NCBI GenBank assembly: GCA_028554795.2
Contig: CM068825.1
Span: 156,623,053 to 156,687,052 of the forward strand
DNA length: 64,000 nucleotides
Reading direction: 5' to 3'
DNA from: Sinohyriopsis cumingii
Taxonomy: Eukaryota; Mollusca; Bivalvia; Unionida; Unionidae
The notes under the pieces were generated by a model, which searched no databases, had not been told where the DNA came from, and was given only the letters and a program-made list of their open reading frames with translations. Of the stretch, positions 1 to 9,341 are shown piece by piece. A program made the translations under genes and the position numbers. Positions within the stretch are counted from its first letter, which is position 1, and each line of letters opens with the position of its first letter.

Positions 1-195
1 CCAGTCTCTTGCATGCATTCGAAATCGAAAAAGATGAAATTGCCTTTCTTCTTGTGACCGTCCTCTTTCTCTGGTGGGGGTTGGTATTTTTGCACGTAGC
101 ACTCGTGTTCCAAGTCCACGATGTGGTGACGAATGTGACATTTTTTCTTTCCTCGACATACGTGTGCCTTGGTACTGTTGGTACGTATGCCTTGT

Positions 196-1443
196 CTACA
201 CGTAGGGCACAATCTCAGGAGTTGACATGGAACATTTCTTCTGTGAACCTTGTGTTTTCAAATGTTGTTGGTAACAGGTAGGGCTGACAAAAGTGCGCAG
301 ACAAGTCGAACAAGGCACTGGTTCTTCGCTCAGACAGGGTGGAGAGGCCAAACATCCTTGGCATGTCCATCCACAATGCTTGTGTTGCTCTCGATTATTA
401 TAACCATAGTCACATTTCTCACAGTAATATCTGTATCCCAGGAATCCGGTGATAGTGGTAATGGTATCGAAATGGTCATCGTGATGATAAACATGAATGT
501 ATTTTCCGTCCTTAAAGTCTTGGCCTCTAAACAACAGAGGTCCGCGCATTTCTTGAGGGTGCACTTTCAAGGTGTAGCGTGGAGCTAGGGCATCTTGCAA
601 TTTTTGCATCTCAGGAATGCCACAGGGTGTGTCTTTGGACAGGCCAGCTTGTTGCAACAGGAGTTCTGCTTCGTTTCGTTGTTTGGTTCGGTTCGATTTT
701 CGAATGTTCTCCCAGGTTCTTTTCCATTCTACCGTGTCGTTCTTGTTGGCATAGGTTCGTCCCACCACGATGGCACGGGCTAAGCACATCTGGTCTTGAG
801 GGTTGTTAATTCGGACGAGACTTGTTTTGGTGTTGCGAAGGTCGTCCACCAATAACATCTTTTTGCGTCCTGTCCCTTGAGGAAGAGAGACGTGAGCCAT
901 TTTCAGTGTGGCTTTACCATCGGTGATGTCAAACTGGTCATTAGATTGTTGTACGTGTTGAATCTTGTCCATGACTTTGGAAGGGGTTAGTTCTGCGGGT
1001 CTGCTAAACTCGATCCAAACAGGGGATTTCAAACCGTCGTGATCTATGGATAGTGTCAAGCGATCGTCTTCTTTGGGTTGACATTGTCGCTTGAGTGAGG
1101 TGAGCAAAGAATCCCACATCTCGGTGATAAACCCTTCTGCTTTCTCCAAGGGTACGTCGGCCTTGAAATCTTTAAACTTCACCGTGTAGGTGTAAGCCGT
1201 GGTTCTAAATTTTCTAGAGGAGCGCTTTTCCGTCTCTCGAATGGAATAGTACTTTTCAGGGTTGACTAAGGGTGGTGAACTTGGTTTAGAGGGTTCGGAT
1301 TCTGGTTCACTCATGTCCTCTTCAAAATCACTGGCATGAATTTGTGCCAAGATTTCAGCCCTGGTACGAGGCGATAGATCACGTTTCTGCCTCTTACTTT
1401 CTTCTTCTTCTTCTTTCTTCTCGAATGAATAGGATCGTTTCAT
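196..1443 (-). CDS. Polinton DNA polymerase B, N-terminal region (element 1 fossil)
   Basis: This 415-residue open region is closely similar to the start of the polymerase B gene of Polinton 2 (12387 onward). It has a charged N-terminus rich in Lys and Glu, then a globular region, then a Cys/His-rich C-terminal part with repeated CxxC and CxxH pairs, which precedes the exonuclease domain in the other copy. The polymerase signal continues to the window edge at 1. The ATG at 1443 follows a short leader with a TATA box about 50 bp upstream, shared divergently with the CCHC gene. Polintons encode a protein-primed family B polymerase that replicates the element; the catalytic domains of this copy would lie outside the window. 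Assignment rests on the neighbouring complete copy. Confidence 0.8.
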   Translation of the reverse strand: MKRSYSFEKKEEEEESKRQKRDLSPRTRAEILAQIHASDFEEDMSEPESEPSKPSSPPLVNPEKYYSIRETEKRSSRKFRTTAYTYTVKFKDFKADVPLEKAEGFITEMWDSLLTSLKRQCQPKEDDRLTLSIDHDGLKSPVWIEFSRPAELTPSKVMDKIQHVQQSNDQFDITDGKATLKMAHVSLPQGTGRKKMLLVDDLRNTKTSLVRINNPQDQMCLARAIVVGRTYANKNDTVEWKRTWENIRKSNRTKQRNEAELLLQQAGLSKDTPCGIPEMQKLQDALAPRYTLKVHPQEMRGPLLFRGQDFKDGKYIHVYHHDDHFDTITTITGFLGYRYYCEKCDYGYNNREQHKHCGWTCQGCLASPPCLSEEPVPCSTCLRTFVSPTCYQQHLKTQGSQKKCSMSTPEIVPYV

Positions 1444-1576
1444 CTTGAGTGCAAAACGTCAAATGACTCAAGTTTAACACCATAGACTAATTTATAGTCA
1501 TGACAAACCAGCGTATATAAAAGGGTGTGTGTCTTGTCCTTTCACTATTCATTTCACTCTCAAACCGAGCACAACG
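1444..1576. promoter_or_regulatory. Divergent promoter between polB and the CCHC gene, Polinton 1
   Basis: A TATA box (TATATAAAAG, 1514-1523) lies 54 bp before the CCHC gene ATG at 1577. On the other strand, TATAAATTAG around 1487-1496 lies upstream of the polymerase ATG at 1443. The matching interval in Polinton 2 (12253-12386) keeps the same arrangement, including the TGACGT-like motif near the polymerase start. Conservation in both elements supports a real bidirectional promoter. Confidence 0.6.
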
Positions 1577-2068
1577 ATGGAAGAGACTACCCAGATGGAA
1601 CGTTTCGTCAGAGCTTTGCGAGGGGTCATTAGAAAATTCTCTTCAGACCAGCCTACGGACTACTCTCCTTCCTTTCGAGATAAAAGTCAGGATACTTGCT
1701 ATATCTGTCAGAAGAAAGGGCATTGGTCTTCAGAGTGTCCAGACCGTCAAAAAAGAAAAAAAACAGGGGCTAAAAAAGACAAAAGTCAAGATACCTGTTA
1801 TTATTGTAAAGAAAAAGGACATTGGTCTTCAGATTGCCCAAAAAAGAAACAAGAGGAGTCAGAAGAAAAGAAGGATTCTTCAGAAGAAGAGAGGGATTCT
1901 TCGGAAGAAGAGAGGGATTCTTCGAAAGAAGAGAGGGATTCTTCAGAGGAAGAAGAGGAAGAAAGAAGACAATTCTATTTAAAAGAGGCAAAGAAACAGG
2001 AGAAGAAAAGAAGAAGGGAAGAAAATGAGGAAAAAACGGTGAAGATTTTCAAAAAACAGAGAGACTAA
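1577..2068 (+). CDS. Double CCHC zinc-knuckle protein with acidic Ser/Glu repeats (Polinton 1)
   Basis: This encodes 163 residues. Two retroviral-type zinc knuckles of the form CxxCxxxGHxxxxC lie at about residues 41-54 and 74-87, joined by a Lys-rich linker. They are followed by tandem DSSEEER repeats of seven residues (21-bp units) and a highly charged Lys/Arg/Glu tail. CCHC knuckles bind single-stranded nucleic acid, so a role in packaging or handling of RNA or DNA is likely but is inference. The start chosen is the ATG at 1577, which sits at a normal distance from the TATA box at 1514; the frame is open upstream but has no ATG. A homologue sits at the same place in Polinton 2 (11735-12252, opposite strand), so it is a regular gene of this element family. 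Confidence 0.75.
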   Translation: MEETTQMERFVRALRGVIRKFSSDQPTDYSPSFRDKSQDTCYICQKKGHWSSECPDRQKRKKTGAKKDKSQDTCYYCKEKGHWSSDCPKKKQEESEEKKDSSEEERDSSEEERDSSKEERDSSEEEEEERRQFYLKEAKKQEKKRRREENEEKTVKIFKKQRD

Positions 2069-2308
2069 ATAATGAGAAAGAAGAAGTGTACGAACTTTTT
2101 AAAGTGTTCTGTGGTGAATTGTGAATTGGATTGTAAAAAATGGATAAAAGAATACATGAATGATATAAGGTAAGTGTCTTTGAGTTTTGATTTTAAAATA
2201 AGAAGCTACACTCACGCACTCATACACAGACACGTACTATAAGGGTAAAATGGGTGGGTTTTTTTTTTTTTTTTTTTTTTTTTGAGTTATTGGCAAATTG
2301 AAATTGTA
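2069..2308. other. Intergenic spacer with T-tract, Polinton 1
   Basis: This lies between the converging 3' ends of the CCHC gene and the coiled-coil gene. It holds an uninterrupted run of about 23 T at 2261-2283 and no convincing ORF. No histone-type stem-loop is present on the CCHC-gene side; the one at 2331 belongs to the minus-strand gene. Confidence 0.6.
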
Positions 2309-2346
2309 TTTCTTTTCGAGAAATTTGGGTGGCCCTGAAAAGGGCC
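2309..2346 (-). promoter_or_regulatory. Histone-type mRNA 3' processing signal (stem-loop plus downstream element)
   Basis: On the minus strand, 28 bp after the stop of the 2374-2925 gene, AAAAAA leads into the perfect stem-loop GGCCCTTTTCAGGGCC (2331-2346), then ACCCA (2326-2330), then TTTCTCGAAAAGAAAT (2309-2324). This reproduces the replication-dependent histone mRNA 3' end: a 6-bp stem with a 4-nt loop, cleavage after ACCCA, and a purine-rich element that pairs with U7 snRNA. Confidence 0.75.
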
Positions 2347-2373
2347 TTTTTTCTTTATGGTGTTGGAGTGAGT

Positions 2374-2925
2374 TTAACCAATCAACTTTAACTTCCTTAA
2401 GCCTTTGCCACGGCCAAGGCCTACTTCTGATGATTGGGTTGAAATCACTAAGGGTGGTACGACAGGCTTAGTCACAGGGTTGGCGTGTTTAGCTCGGGAA
2501 GGTCGTATTCTCTTCGGTCGTGATAAAGAAGTCTGATACATTTGTTTCAGACTTCTTAACTCCGCTAAAATGTCCAACAGTACCGTAGCCGTTTGATTTT
2601 CACCCTCTTGTTTCTTTGCTGCTACTTCTTCTTGCTGTTGTTGCTGTTGTTTTTTTCTTACCTCTTCTTGTTGCTGTTGCTGTTGCTGTAGGAGAAAAGC
2701 TTGTTCCGCTTCCTTTTGTCGTTGCATAAATTTCTCCAATTCTTCTTTCTGTCTCTGTCTAAAATTCTCCACTTGCGGTAATGACGAAGGTTCCGGAACA
2801 AATTCTTGCGAGGTAAGAAAATCCACAAAATCCCAATGTACCTCTTCTGAAAGTAAGTCCGGGTTCCCTTGGGCGGTCTCCCCTGCTGGTGCACCCCAAT
2901 GGATCGTTTTCTGAATTTCCGTCAT
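2374..2925 (-). CDS. Gln/Glu-rich coiled-coil protein of Polinton end (element 1)
   Basis: This encodes 183 residues and is open from the ATG at 2925. After a ~50-residue N-terminus comes a long predicted coiled coil (about residues 50-110) with QRQKEELEKFMQRQKEAEQ-type heptads and two glutamine runs encoded by impure CAA/CAG repeats. An amphipathic helix follows (LLDILAELRSLKQMYQ), then a basic Arg/Lys/Pro tail ending in GLGRGKGLRKLKL. A homologue occupies the same position in Polinton 2 (10975-11524). The helix plus basic tail suggests an oligomeric DNA- or capsid-associated protein, but I do not recognise a named family. A histone-type 3' signal follows the stop, and a TATA box with a CRE-like site lies upstream. 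Confidence 0.75.
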   Translation of the reverse strand: MTEIQKTIHWGAPAGETAQGNPDLLSEEVHWDFVDFLTSQEFVPEPSSLPQVENFRQRQKEELEKFMQRQKEAEQAFLLQQQQQQQEEVRKKQQQQQQEEVAAKKQEGENQTATVLLDILAELRSLKQMYQTSLSRPKRIRPSRAKHANPVTKPVVPPLVISTQSSEVGLGRGKGLRKLKLIG

Positions 2926-3144
2926 GTTGAATCACTGTCGCATAGATTGACTGCACACAAGCGCTAACGAATCTATATAGACCAACTGACGTCACAGACT
3001 AATCTCTTCGGATTGGATGCGGGCTGACTGAATTTTGTAACGCGTGTTTGGATTGGAGAATGAACTCAATCCGTTTCAATCCTACCTCTACCTATAAATA
3101 AGCGCAGTTCAGTGCATTGATTCACCTGTTCTCGTCGCTTCAAG
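2926..3144. promoter_or_regulatory. Divergent promoter with CRE palindrome, Polinton 1
   Basis: For the minus-strand coiled-coil gene there is a TATA box CTATATAGA (2972-2980) with a perfect CRE/ATF palindrome TGACGTCA at 2987-2994. For the plus-strand basic gene, TATAAATA lies at 3093-3100, 45 bp before its ATG. Polinton 2 has the same two-TATA layout and a GATGTCAC variant at the CRE position (10758-10974). Confidence 0.6.
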
Positions 3145-3378
3145 ATGTGGACCGATGTGCAATCTTCTACGCTTGTGTCTTCCATGATGTTCCGGACGGA
3201 CATACCCATGTATGTCCGATCCAAGTGGACCGTTGTCCACAGGACAACCACCAGTCTGTGGATACGTAGGATCTACGTAGAAAGACAAGGATGCCTGAAA
3301 AGAGTCCTGATTTACGGTCCTACAGTGAAACGTAGCCTAAGGACAAGAAGAAGACCAATGCGGTACCCTTTATGTTAA
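3145..3378 (+). CDS. Small Arg-rich protein at Polinton end (element 1)
   Basis: This encodes 77 residues, strongly basic, with a beta-strand-like alternation of hydrophobic and basic residues and an Arg-rich C-terminus (SLRTRRRPMRYPLC). A coding region of exactly the same length lies at the same place in Polinton 2 (10520-10753, minus strand). It is therefore a genuine terminal gene of the family. No known domain is recognised; a nucleic-acid-binding role is inferred from charge alone. It is flanked by its own TATA box upstream and a histone-type 3' signal 24 bp after the stop. Confidence 0.65.
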   Translation: MWTDVQSSTLVSSMMFRTDIPMYVRSKWTVVHRTTTSLWIRRIYVERQGCLKRVLIYGPTVKRSLRTRRRPMRYPLC

Positions 3379-3402
3379 TGGATACATTAACATAAACCCA
3401 AA

Positions 3403-3442
3403 GGCCCTTTTCAGGGCCAGCCATATTTCTCGAAAAGAGATA
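3403..3442 (+). promoter_or_regulatory. Histone-type mRNA 3' processing signal
   Basis: CCCAAA precedes the perfect stem-loop GGCCCTTTTCAGGGCC (3403-3418). AGCCA follows, then TTTCTCGAAAAGAGATAG (about 3425-3442) in the position of a histone downstream element. It closes the 3145-3378 gene and marks the inner boundary of the terminal inverted repeat. Confidence 0.72.
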
Positions 3443-3734
3443 GCCTTTCCATTGCCTACCCTTTTTTAAATTTAAATTTAAATTTAAATTTAAAAAAACT
3501 TTTTCAAAAAAAAATCCCATATTCAATTCCCCTTGTCCCTAGACAAACCCAAACTCTATTCCCATGTTCAATTCCCCTTGTCCCTAGACAAGCCCAAACT
3601 CTATGTTAAATTCCCATTGTCCCTAGAGTGACCCACGATTTTTCTCCATGTTAAATTTCCATTGTCCCTAGAGTGGCCCAGGGGTGTTTTTAATGCTAAG
3701 TCCCATTGTCCCTAGGGTGGCCCCATTTACTACT
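3443..3734 (-). repeat. Terminal inverted repeat of Polinton 1 with subterminal repeats
   Basis: This is the terminal repeat region. A palindromic (AAATTT)n stretch at about 3466-3494 is followed by several degenerate ~46-bp units, each carrying the core TGTCCCTAGAC or TGTCCCTAGAG and a CCCATGTTAAATT-like spacer, and then the terminus ending in ACTACT at 3734. Polinton 2 has the same core repeats in both of its ends. Confidence 0.75.
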
Positions 3735-3845
3735 TATATATAATTGGTAAGGTACCAGCTCTAATATTTATACACACAACTTTAATAATTCTATTTTGTA
3801 CCACATATAATTAGTTATGTTAGAGAATATGCAAATGACCCGCTT

Positions 3846-3846
3846 A

Positions 3847-3879
<33 letters not shown>

Positions 3880-4005
3880 AGGGTTTAAGCCAATTTTCAG
3901 CACAAGATAGGCTATACATTGCGGCATTATTAACTGGTAGAGGAAGAATCCTGGAAAACCCGGGTAGAACAACAATCCCACGAGAAGCCGTTTACCTGTA
4001 GCAAA
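3846..4005 (-). repeat. tRNA-derived SINE fragment, body and (AAC)n tail (copy 1)
   Basis: Read on the minus strand, this matches the 3' body of the full SINE at 38999-39253: the segment around GCTATACATTGCGGC, then a (GTT)n/(AAC)n tail at 3846-3879. The tRNA-like head is missing. The same fragment lies at the equivalent place in copy 2, so the insertion predates the duplication. Confidence 0.65.
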
Positions 4006-4589
4006 CGTCATTAATTATTCCTATATAGAATTCATTCCTAAATGAGTTTGTAATTTATCTACGTACGTCATATCCTTTTCCATACTAGTATATATACCAC
4101 TTCTCCGTCTTGTTATTAATCTCATGAAAGAGGAAATACAGATAAGATAAAGGTAAAGAAAGCAAATTGACTTTTTTGTCCTTTCAGGCAATACATACCA
4201 GTGCAAATATTGAGAACTTGTAATGACGTTTCATAACAACTATCCTATGTCATTTTCAAGTAAACATTGATATGTAAGATAAGAGATAGAACAAATAAAG
4301 TCTGAGCAGATATAGTGCAAACAGTTCTCTACAAATATTTATTTCCCTACATTGTACAACAGGCTCTATTCTAATTAAAGTACTATCGATGGTTGAATGG
4401 CGATGATTGCTGATCATGAAAAAGGCAGAAACCAGAAACCTGGGAAATTCCACAATTATTTTCGTTTAAATTGCTTGCAATCTGTTGTTTAGATATTAAC
4501 AATAAAACCGGTTAGTGTTAAATTTTTGTAAGATATTAAATTTTTGTAAGATATATAAATTCCTAGTCTGATTATCTGCTTTTTGTTAA

Positions 4590-5640
4590 ATTCAAGCATC
4601 TCTTTTAAAAGATAACTGTCTAGGACAGTCTACTGTAATTTCACCAAAATCAATTAACTGTGACTTTAGCCGAAAATGTCGATGAGTTATTTTTAATGTA
4701 ATATTTAGATTAAAATGTTTGATCTTGACACCGATACTCGAAGTAGGAACGACAGAGGTGAGAGGCGAGTGCATTACCAATACACTTTACAGGCAAATAT
4801 ACAAACTACGCAAAATTCTTCGTTGCAACGGATTGCTAAGACTTGCTGTTCTTCGATATACCTTACAGACCCTGTTAAAGAAAAAGGTGTGAAATTATTG
4901 TTGATGAATAAATTTGAAGATTATTATCAAAGAACTTCATTACCTCCTGACTCACAGCTCCCTGGAATCCAGTTTATGTGCCATATATGAACTTTCTCGC
5001 CGAAAACTTAACAACGTTTAAACTTATGTCATCAGCACGGACCACAATAATCACCCAAATGCCTGTCGGGAAGTTGTCTACTTTCTCATCGAACTCAGTG
5101 TAGACTATTCTGATTCCTATAGATTACTTGATGTCGAACACGATATCATACTCTTTATGAGACGAAATACCGTGTCCATTCAATTCCAAAATGCCATATT
5201 ACAATGACTGTTTTCTTGTGCTTGGACAACATTGTATATAGCTTTTTCAAGAACATGGTGTTGAATTCTCATTGAATAGTAACAAACATGTTCTGAACGC
5301 GATTTTTCTACGAACGAATCACAAAAAGAAATATACATTTTGATGAGCATGGCAAAGTGTTTTCTTTAGATCAAAGCGTAATGTATATCGATGGCAAAAT
5401 AACACAATACCCGATCATTGGAAGTATATTCTTTATCTCAAAGGCGTCAACCCTGTAAATGCTTTCATAATGAACATTTTTGTGTATTTGTAAAGACTGT
5501 ATATGAGGAGGACAGGATTAGCTCTAATCTTCCCTCTTTAATCCTTATCGTATTAAGTTAGAAATTCTTATCAAAAATGTTGTAGCCGAAGAAGGATGTA
5601 ATGATGTTGGATGTTTTTCAAATATCGATATTGATATTCT
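4590..5640 (+). pseudogene. Decayed protein-like block, origin unknown, copy-1 only
   Basis: The clearest open stretch is 4715-4990 (91 codons), and further protein-like stretches follow to about 5450 in changing frames. Composition looks like former coding sequence rather than random AT-rich DNA, with many breaks. Copy 2 lacks the whole segment. No family was recognised. Because a nearby block shares a promoter motif with Polinton 2, a virus-like source is possible, so it is treated as a fossil and not reconstructed. Confidence 0.4.
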
Positions 5641-5677
5641 TCTCTCTCTCTCTCATTCTCTGTCTCTGTCTCTCTCT

Positions 5678-5741
<64 letters not shown>
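5640..5741. repeat. (CT)n-(AT)n microsatellite, copy 1
   Basis: A CT-rich stretch is followed by about 60 bp of (AT)n. The homologous position in copy 2 holds (AT)n-(GT)n at 32770-32866. Confidence 0.95.
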
Positions 5742-5744
<3 letters not shown>

Positions 5745-5785
5745 ATCTTTCACATCTTTGTAAGAGGATCATTTTTCCTGTTCTT

Positions 5786-5870
5786 GTATAAAACCTAAAA
5801 GATGTTTTTCTTCACATCCGCAAATTTACCAGTCTTGGTCTTCACCGTCTACTAGTCCGTGATTAAACAA
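5786..5870 (+). promoter_or_regulatory. Promoter-like leader shared with Polinton genes
   Basis: GATGTTTTTCTTCACATCCG (5801-5820) is nearly identical to the upstream motif at 24537 in Polinton 2 (GATGTTTTTCTTCACGTCCG), and resembles a third copy at 25697. A CAGTCT initiator-like element follows at 5831, about 40 bp before the ATG at 5871; the Polinton gene has CAGTCT about 37 bp before its ATG. The copy-2 equivalent lies near 32905-32960. Confidence 0.45.
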
Positions 5871-6420
5871 TGAGTGCGCCAGGCATTATAGGCACATTAA
5901 GTGCGACCATGGGCTTGATCAAAAAACAAAATGAAGTACGTCCTGGGGTGTGCAGAAGAACTCGAAGTATACGTTACAAGCTTGGTTTAAGAGAGAGATG
6001 GCTGTCTTCGAAAAGACACAGAATCCCTTGACGTAGGAGAATATTTAAAGGGAGCGTGAAGAGCTAGTGAAGGTGCATCAGTTGAGAGAGAGGTTTCAGC
6101 AGAGTATCATGCAGACGGAAAAACGAAAAGAGTAAAATATGGAACTGGAACTGGAACTGTAGCAACAGCCACAGCTACCAAAACAGACCCTGATCACACA
6201 AATGGAGAATCGGGAGGTGAACGAAGATGAAGCTACTTTTAGACTATCCATCACTGTCAACAGATGGCCTGTCTATAATGAGATGTACCCAAGCTGTCAA
6301 GACCCACGAGACAGGTGCAGTAGTCCTTGATATCGATACAATGAATGATCCAGGGAAAATGACCAACACGCTTTCATTTCCACCACGTTCTCTCTCTGAA
6401 ACAGGGATACTGATCTAGAA
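5871..6420 (+). pseudogene. Decayed coding block with coiled-coil character (copy 1)
   Basis: Starting at the ATG at 5871, short open stretches encode a coiled-coil-like, Glu/Gln-rich segment followed by a more globular part. Copy 2 has the equivalent at about 32970-33510, with similar open stretches and its own breaks. No family is recognised. The promoter-like leader resembles Polinton promoters, so this may be a relic of a virus-like element. It is described only as a fossil with many breaks. Confidence 0.4.
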
Positions 6421-6542
6421 TTCCCTACAAACTATCTTTTAAATGTCTTTGCTGTTCACAACTAAACATTTGAGCTTCCTCTCAACTCTTCTTTCTTGTG
6501 TGTAGTGTAAACACACCTACTCTCTTGTTTGTGATAAAGTGA

Positions 6543-6577
<35 letters not shown>

Positions 6578-7669
6578 TGCGAACCGTGTGAAAACTCCTG
6601 CTACTTTTCTCCCCTTTCACTCCACCGGTGATATAATATAGGTATGTTTGTGTCTATAATGTGAAAAAAACTCATACTCATTTCTTTTCTTATACATCAA
6701 AGTGTTCATAGTTTATATGTGTGTTTGTGTAGTGTTTAAGCACTCTTACCCCTTGCATTTGTTTTAAGTATAGGTAGAGGTCAGTTGAAATGTGGTGAAA
6801 GTTTTCCACGTTGCATATTCCCTTGAGGCCAATATTAATATTAGTTTCCATTTTTCTGTATAGTCTGTTTCAATTTAATCCTATAGACTTTTTAACATCA
6901 TCTTTACCATTGAGTCGAGAACACTGTATCCGTATCTAATACTGAAACCAATTACGGAATCAAGGAGAAATGTCATGTGAATTCCTTAATATTAAATTCC
7001 CCTTGGCCACAAATTTCCATTGGCATTTTGGAGGCTTTAATGCTACATTCCTTTGACTCCATACTCCCAAATCGCATTTTAAACCTATGATAAAACCTGA
7101 TGGAATTCCCATTGGCTTCATACTATAATATTTTCAAAATGGCTACCATCTTAACTACACTAGCAACACAGGGTGTGTGAGCAGACTTGTCGGAAGGCTT
7201 GCTCCCGCGCGTGGTTATGAGTAGTTGTTAGCATGCCTCGCTAGGACTTTTAGAACGAGTATAGGTGGATCTTCGGGTTCCAATTGCGGTTTTCAAGAAT
7301 GTTTACACGCACGCTTAGGTCTCAGCACGCACTATTAATAAATTATTAATTGAAAAGATACTTTTATTACTGAATCACACCTTGCTACAATCGCCAATGG
7401 ACTGATGAGGATTATTAAAATAGATTTTCAAAGACGGTCACCGAGTTACTACAGCGACATTCTTAAATTGAACCTGTTATTGAACGTATGTGCTTTAAGA
7501 ACGGGGTAGGCCGAGTCTCGAGTTACACGGAAAGGACGCCACCAAGATATTACGCCGTATCTTAGAAATCTTCGATACATTATCGTCTATGACCCACACA
7601 TTTAGACACATGTGCCCGTGAAACTATTAATCTCTTGTCTGACTAAAATCATCTTCAGGTTATCTAATG

Positions 7670-8700
7670 TATCACACGCGACGACGTCATCGATAAGTGG
7701 GTGATCATGAGTAAGATAGAACATGTCCTGAATGGCAGTCGATGCGGACTAATCGTCGTTGTATTATCAAGAACATCACTATCGAACCTACCGATTCCTA
7801 CCTATTGGTATAGATAAGCCTTGCTATGAGAAAGTATATCCGGTGACCGAAGTTGTACATGGCATCTCTGTGATGAGTGTGCAACATCATCACGCGTTAT
7901 TACCAATGTGGAACGGCGTGATGAACTGTGTAGCTCAACGTTGTATTGTGCAATTTACTACTGCGTGTCGCGGAAATGGATTGACTGAACAACGATTTGA
8001 AAATATTTTCGCGTGGGAATAGCTGGTTGGTTTATGCAGATCTAAACTGTCAGATGTTGGCAAGTTGGAAAATTCAATAAAATGTCCAGTAGTGACCAAA
8101 ATGAAAACGGGAAATATTCTGTACAATTCTAGTAAATATCGAAATTTGAAAGTTAGAGTATCATTGAAAGAATTGATTGCAATGCACATCGGTGGACTCT
8201 ATCTTGAAACTTCCTGTTAAAGGCACAGTCAGATTATATTACGGTGATACCTACCGCGCAATAGCTCATGATCGATTTGGTTTTTGGTCACGATTCTCTT
8301 TTGGACCCGGTCGACAAGTTTGTTCTAACATCCGGTGACTGCTATCACATTTACAACGACACAACCAAGTGCGTATGGAAGCACTCAAAGATTGATATGA
8401 CAACGATTACATCAAAAATTCATTTACAATCAAGTCCTTGGCTGACAATTGTACACAACACAAAGCAATTAGAGACAAACTACAAACAGCTTTCCTGTGT
8501 CAGGTATGGGAACGGTGGTCTCTAGAAAAACAAGAAGAACGTTGATGATGTTGTCAACGTCCATATGGTCGTGTGCTACAGTGTCAATTTGTTTCGGACG
8601 CGGTGAATGTCAATCGCATTTTAAACAAGTCGGACATCCAATGCGTGAACTTATGCGCGTGGCCATCAATAAACCGTGAACTGATATTGTCTTGACTGGA
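7670..8700 (+). pseudogene. Decayed coding block, unknown family (copy 1)
   Basis: Several open stretches with protein-like composition lie here (best 7759-8022, 87 codons, and 8268-8525). Copy 2 has the matching block at about 34200-35250, where the corresponding open stretches (34295-34504 and 34963-35220) retain clear amino-acid similarity, such as the shared run EKVYPVTE and the shared GISVMSV. Both copies carry many breaks. I do not recognise the family; it could be an old host paralogue or a virus-like relic. Confidence 0.4.
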
Positions 8701-9341
8701 TTTGCCGAGATAAACAGTTGAGTTCCATCCAGATGCTTATTTGGTTGTCCACTTCAAAGTGTCACGTCCCGATGAAGTATCAATAAAACGCTTGGATCAG
8801 CCCCAATTGGTTTACTTCGCATCAAGTTTGAAATAAACATACTAACATGTCTTACTTGTCAAAGAAATCATCACATATAAGCAACAAAACTTGTTTGACT
8901 TTCTGAGCCTTCTACGTACACCGCCATATAGGACGAAAGCTTATTAGCAGATTTACCACAAGTGCTTCTTGCAATTGTACGCGTCTTTATGATAGACTTG
9001 TATTTGATCAAGCATAATTAGAGTTTATGGTTCTGGATTCCGTACACAGCGGTGTTTTCCCTTCTAATAAAATAGATAACATGTCATGGACCAATAATTC
9101 CAATTGTTATGAATGGCCCGAAGTTTCTGCAATCTGATTGGATACAGCGGTCATGTGATACTAATGCATCTGTCAACACGCATTTAGCGATATATTGTTA
9201 TCATTAGATGTTACACCATACAGTCAATGAAGACTCAACGAAGATCACTCCCATCAAGAATCCGCATATTGCGTCGATGTGGAAGAATGACGTCATAACA
9301 ATAATTTCGCGCCAACGTCAACTTCGTCATTGATCAACAAT

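Larger units (their letters stand above)
1..3734 (-). mobile_element. Polinton/Maverick 1, terminal part (fossil, runs off the left edge)
   Basis: This is the end portion of a Polinton whose remainder lies outside the window. It is collinear with, but inverted relative to, the first ~3.7 kb of the element at 10102-26851: polymerase B N-terminal region, CCHC gene, Gln-rich coiled-coil gene, small basic gene, then the terminal inverted repeat. The terminus reads ...GGCCCCATTTACTACT, the counterpart of the ...GCCCCTATTCACTACT end of Polinton 2, and is followed by TATATA, a possible 6-bp target duplication. The subterminal repeats differ from those of Polinton 2, so the two are related but distinct copies. 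The visible genes are mostly open, so this part has few breaks. Confidence 0.88.

Noticed and set aside
2331-2346. Stem-loops read as bacterial-type terminators
   Set aside because: The organism is an animal. The exact loop, ACCCA and purine element instead match the histone 3' signal.
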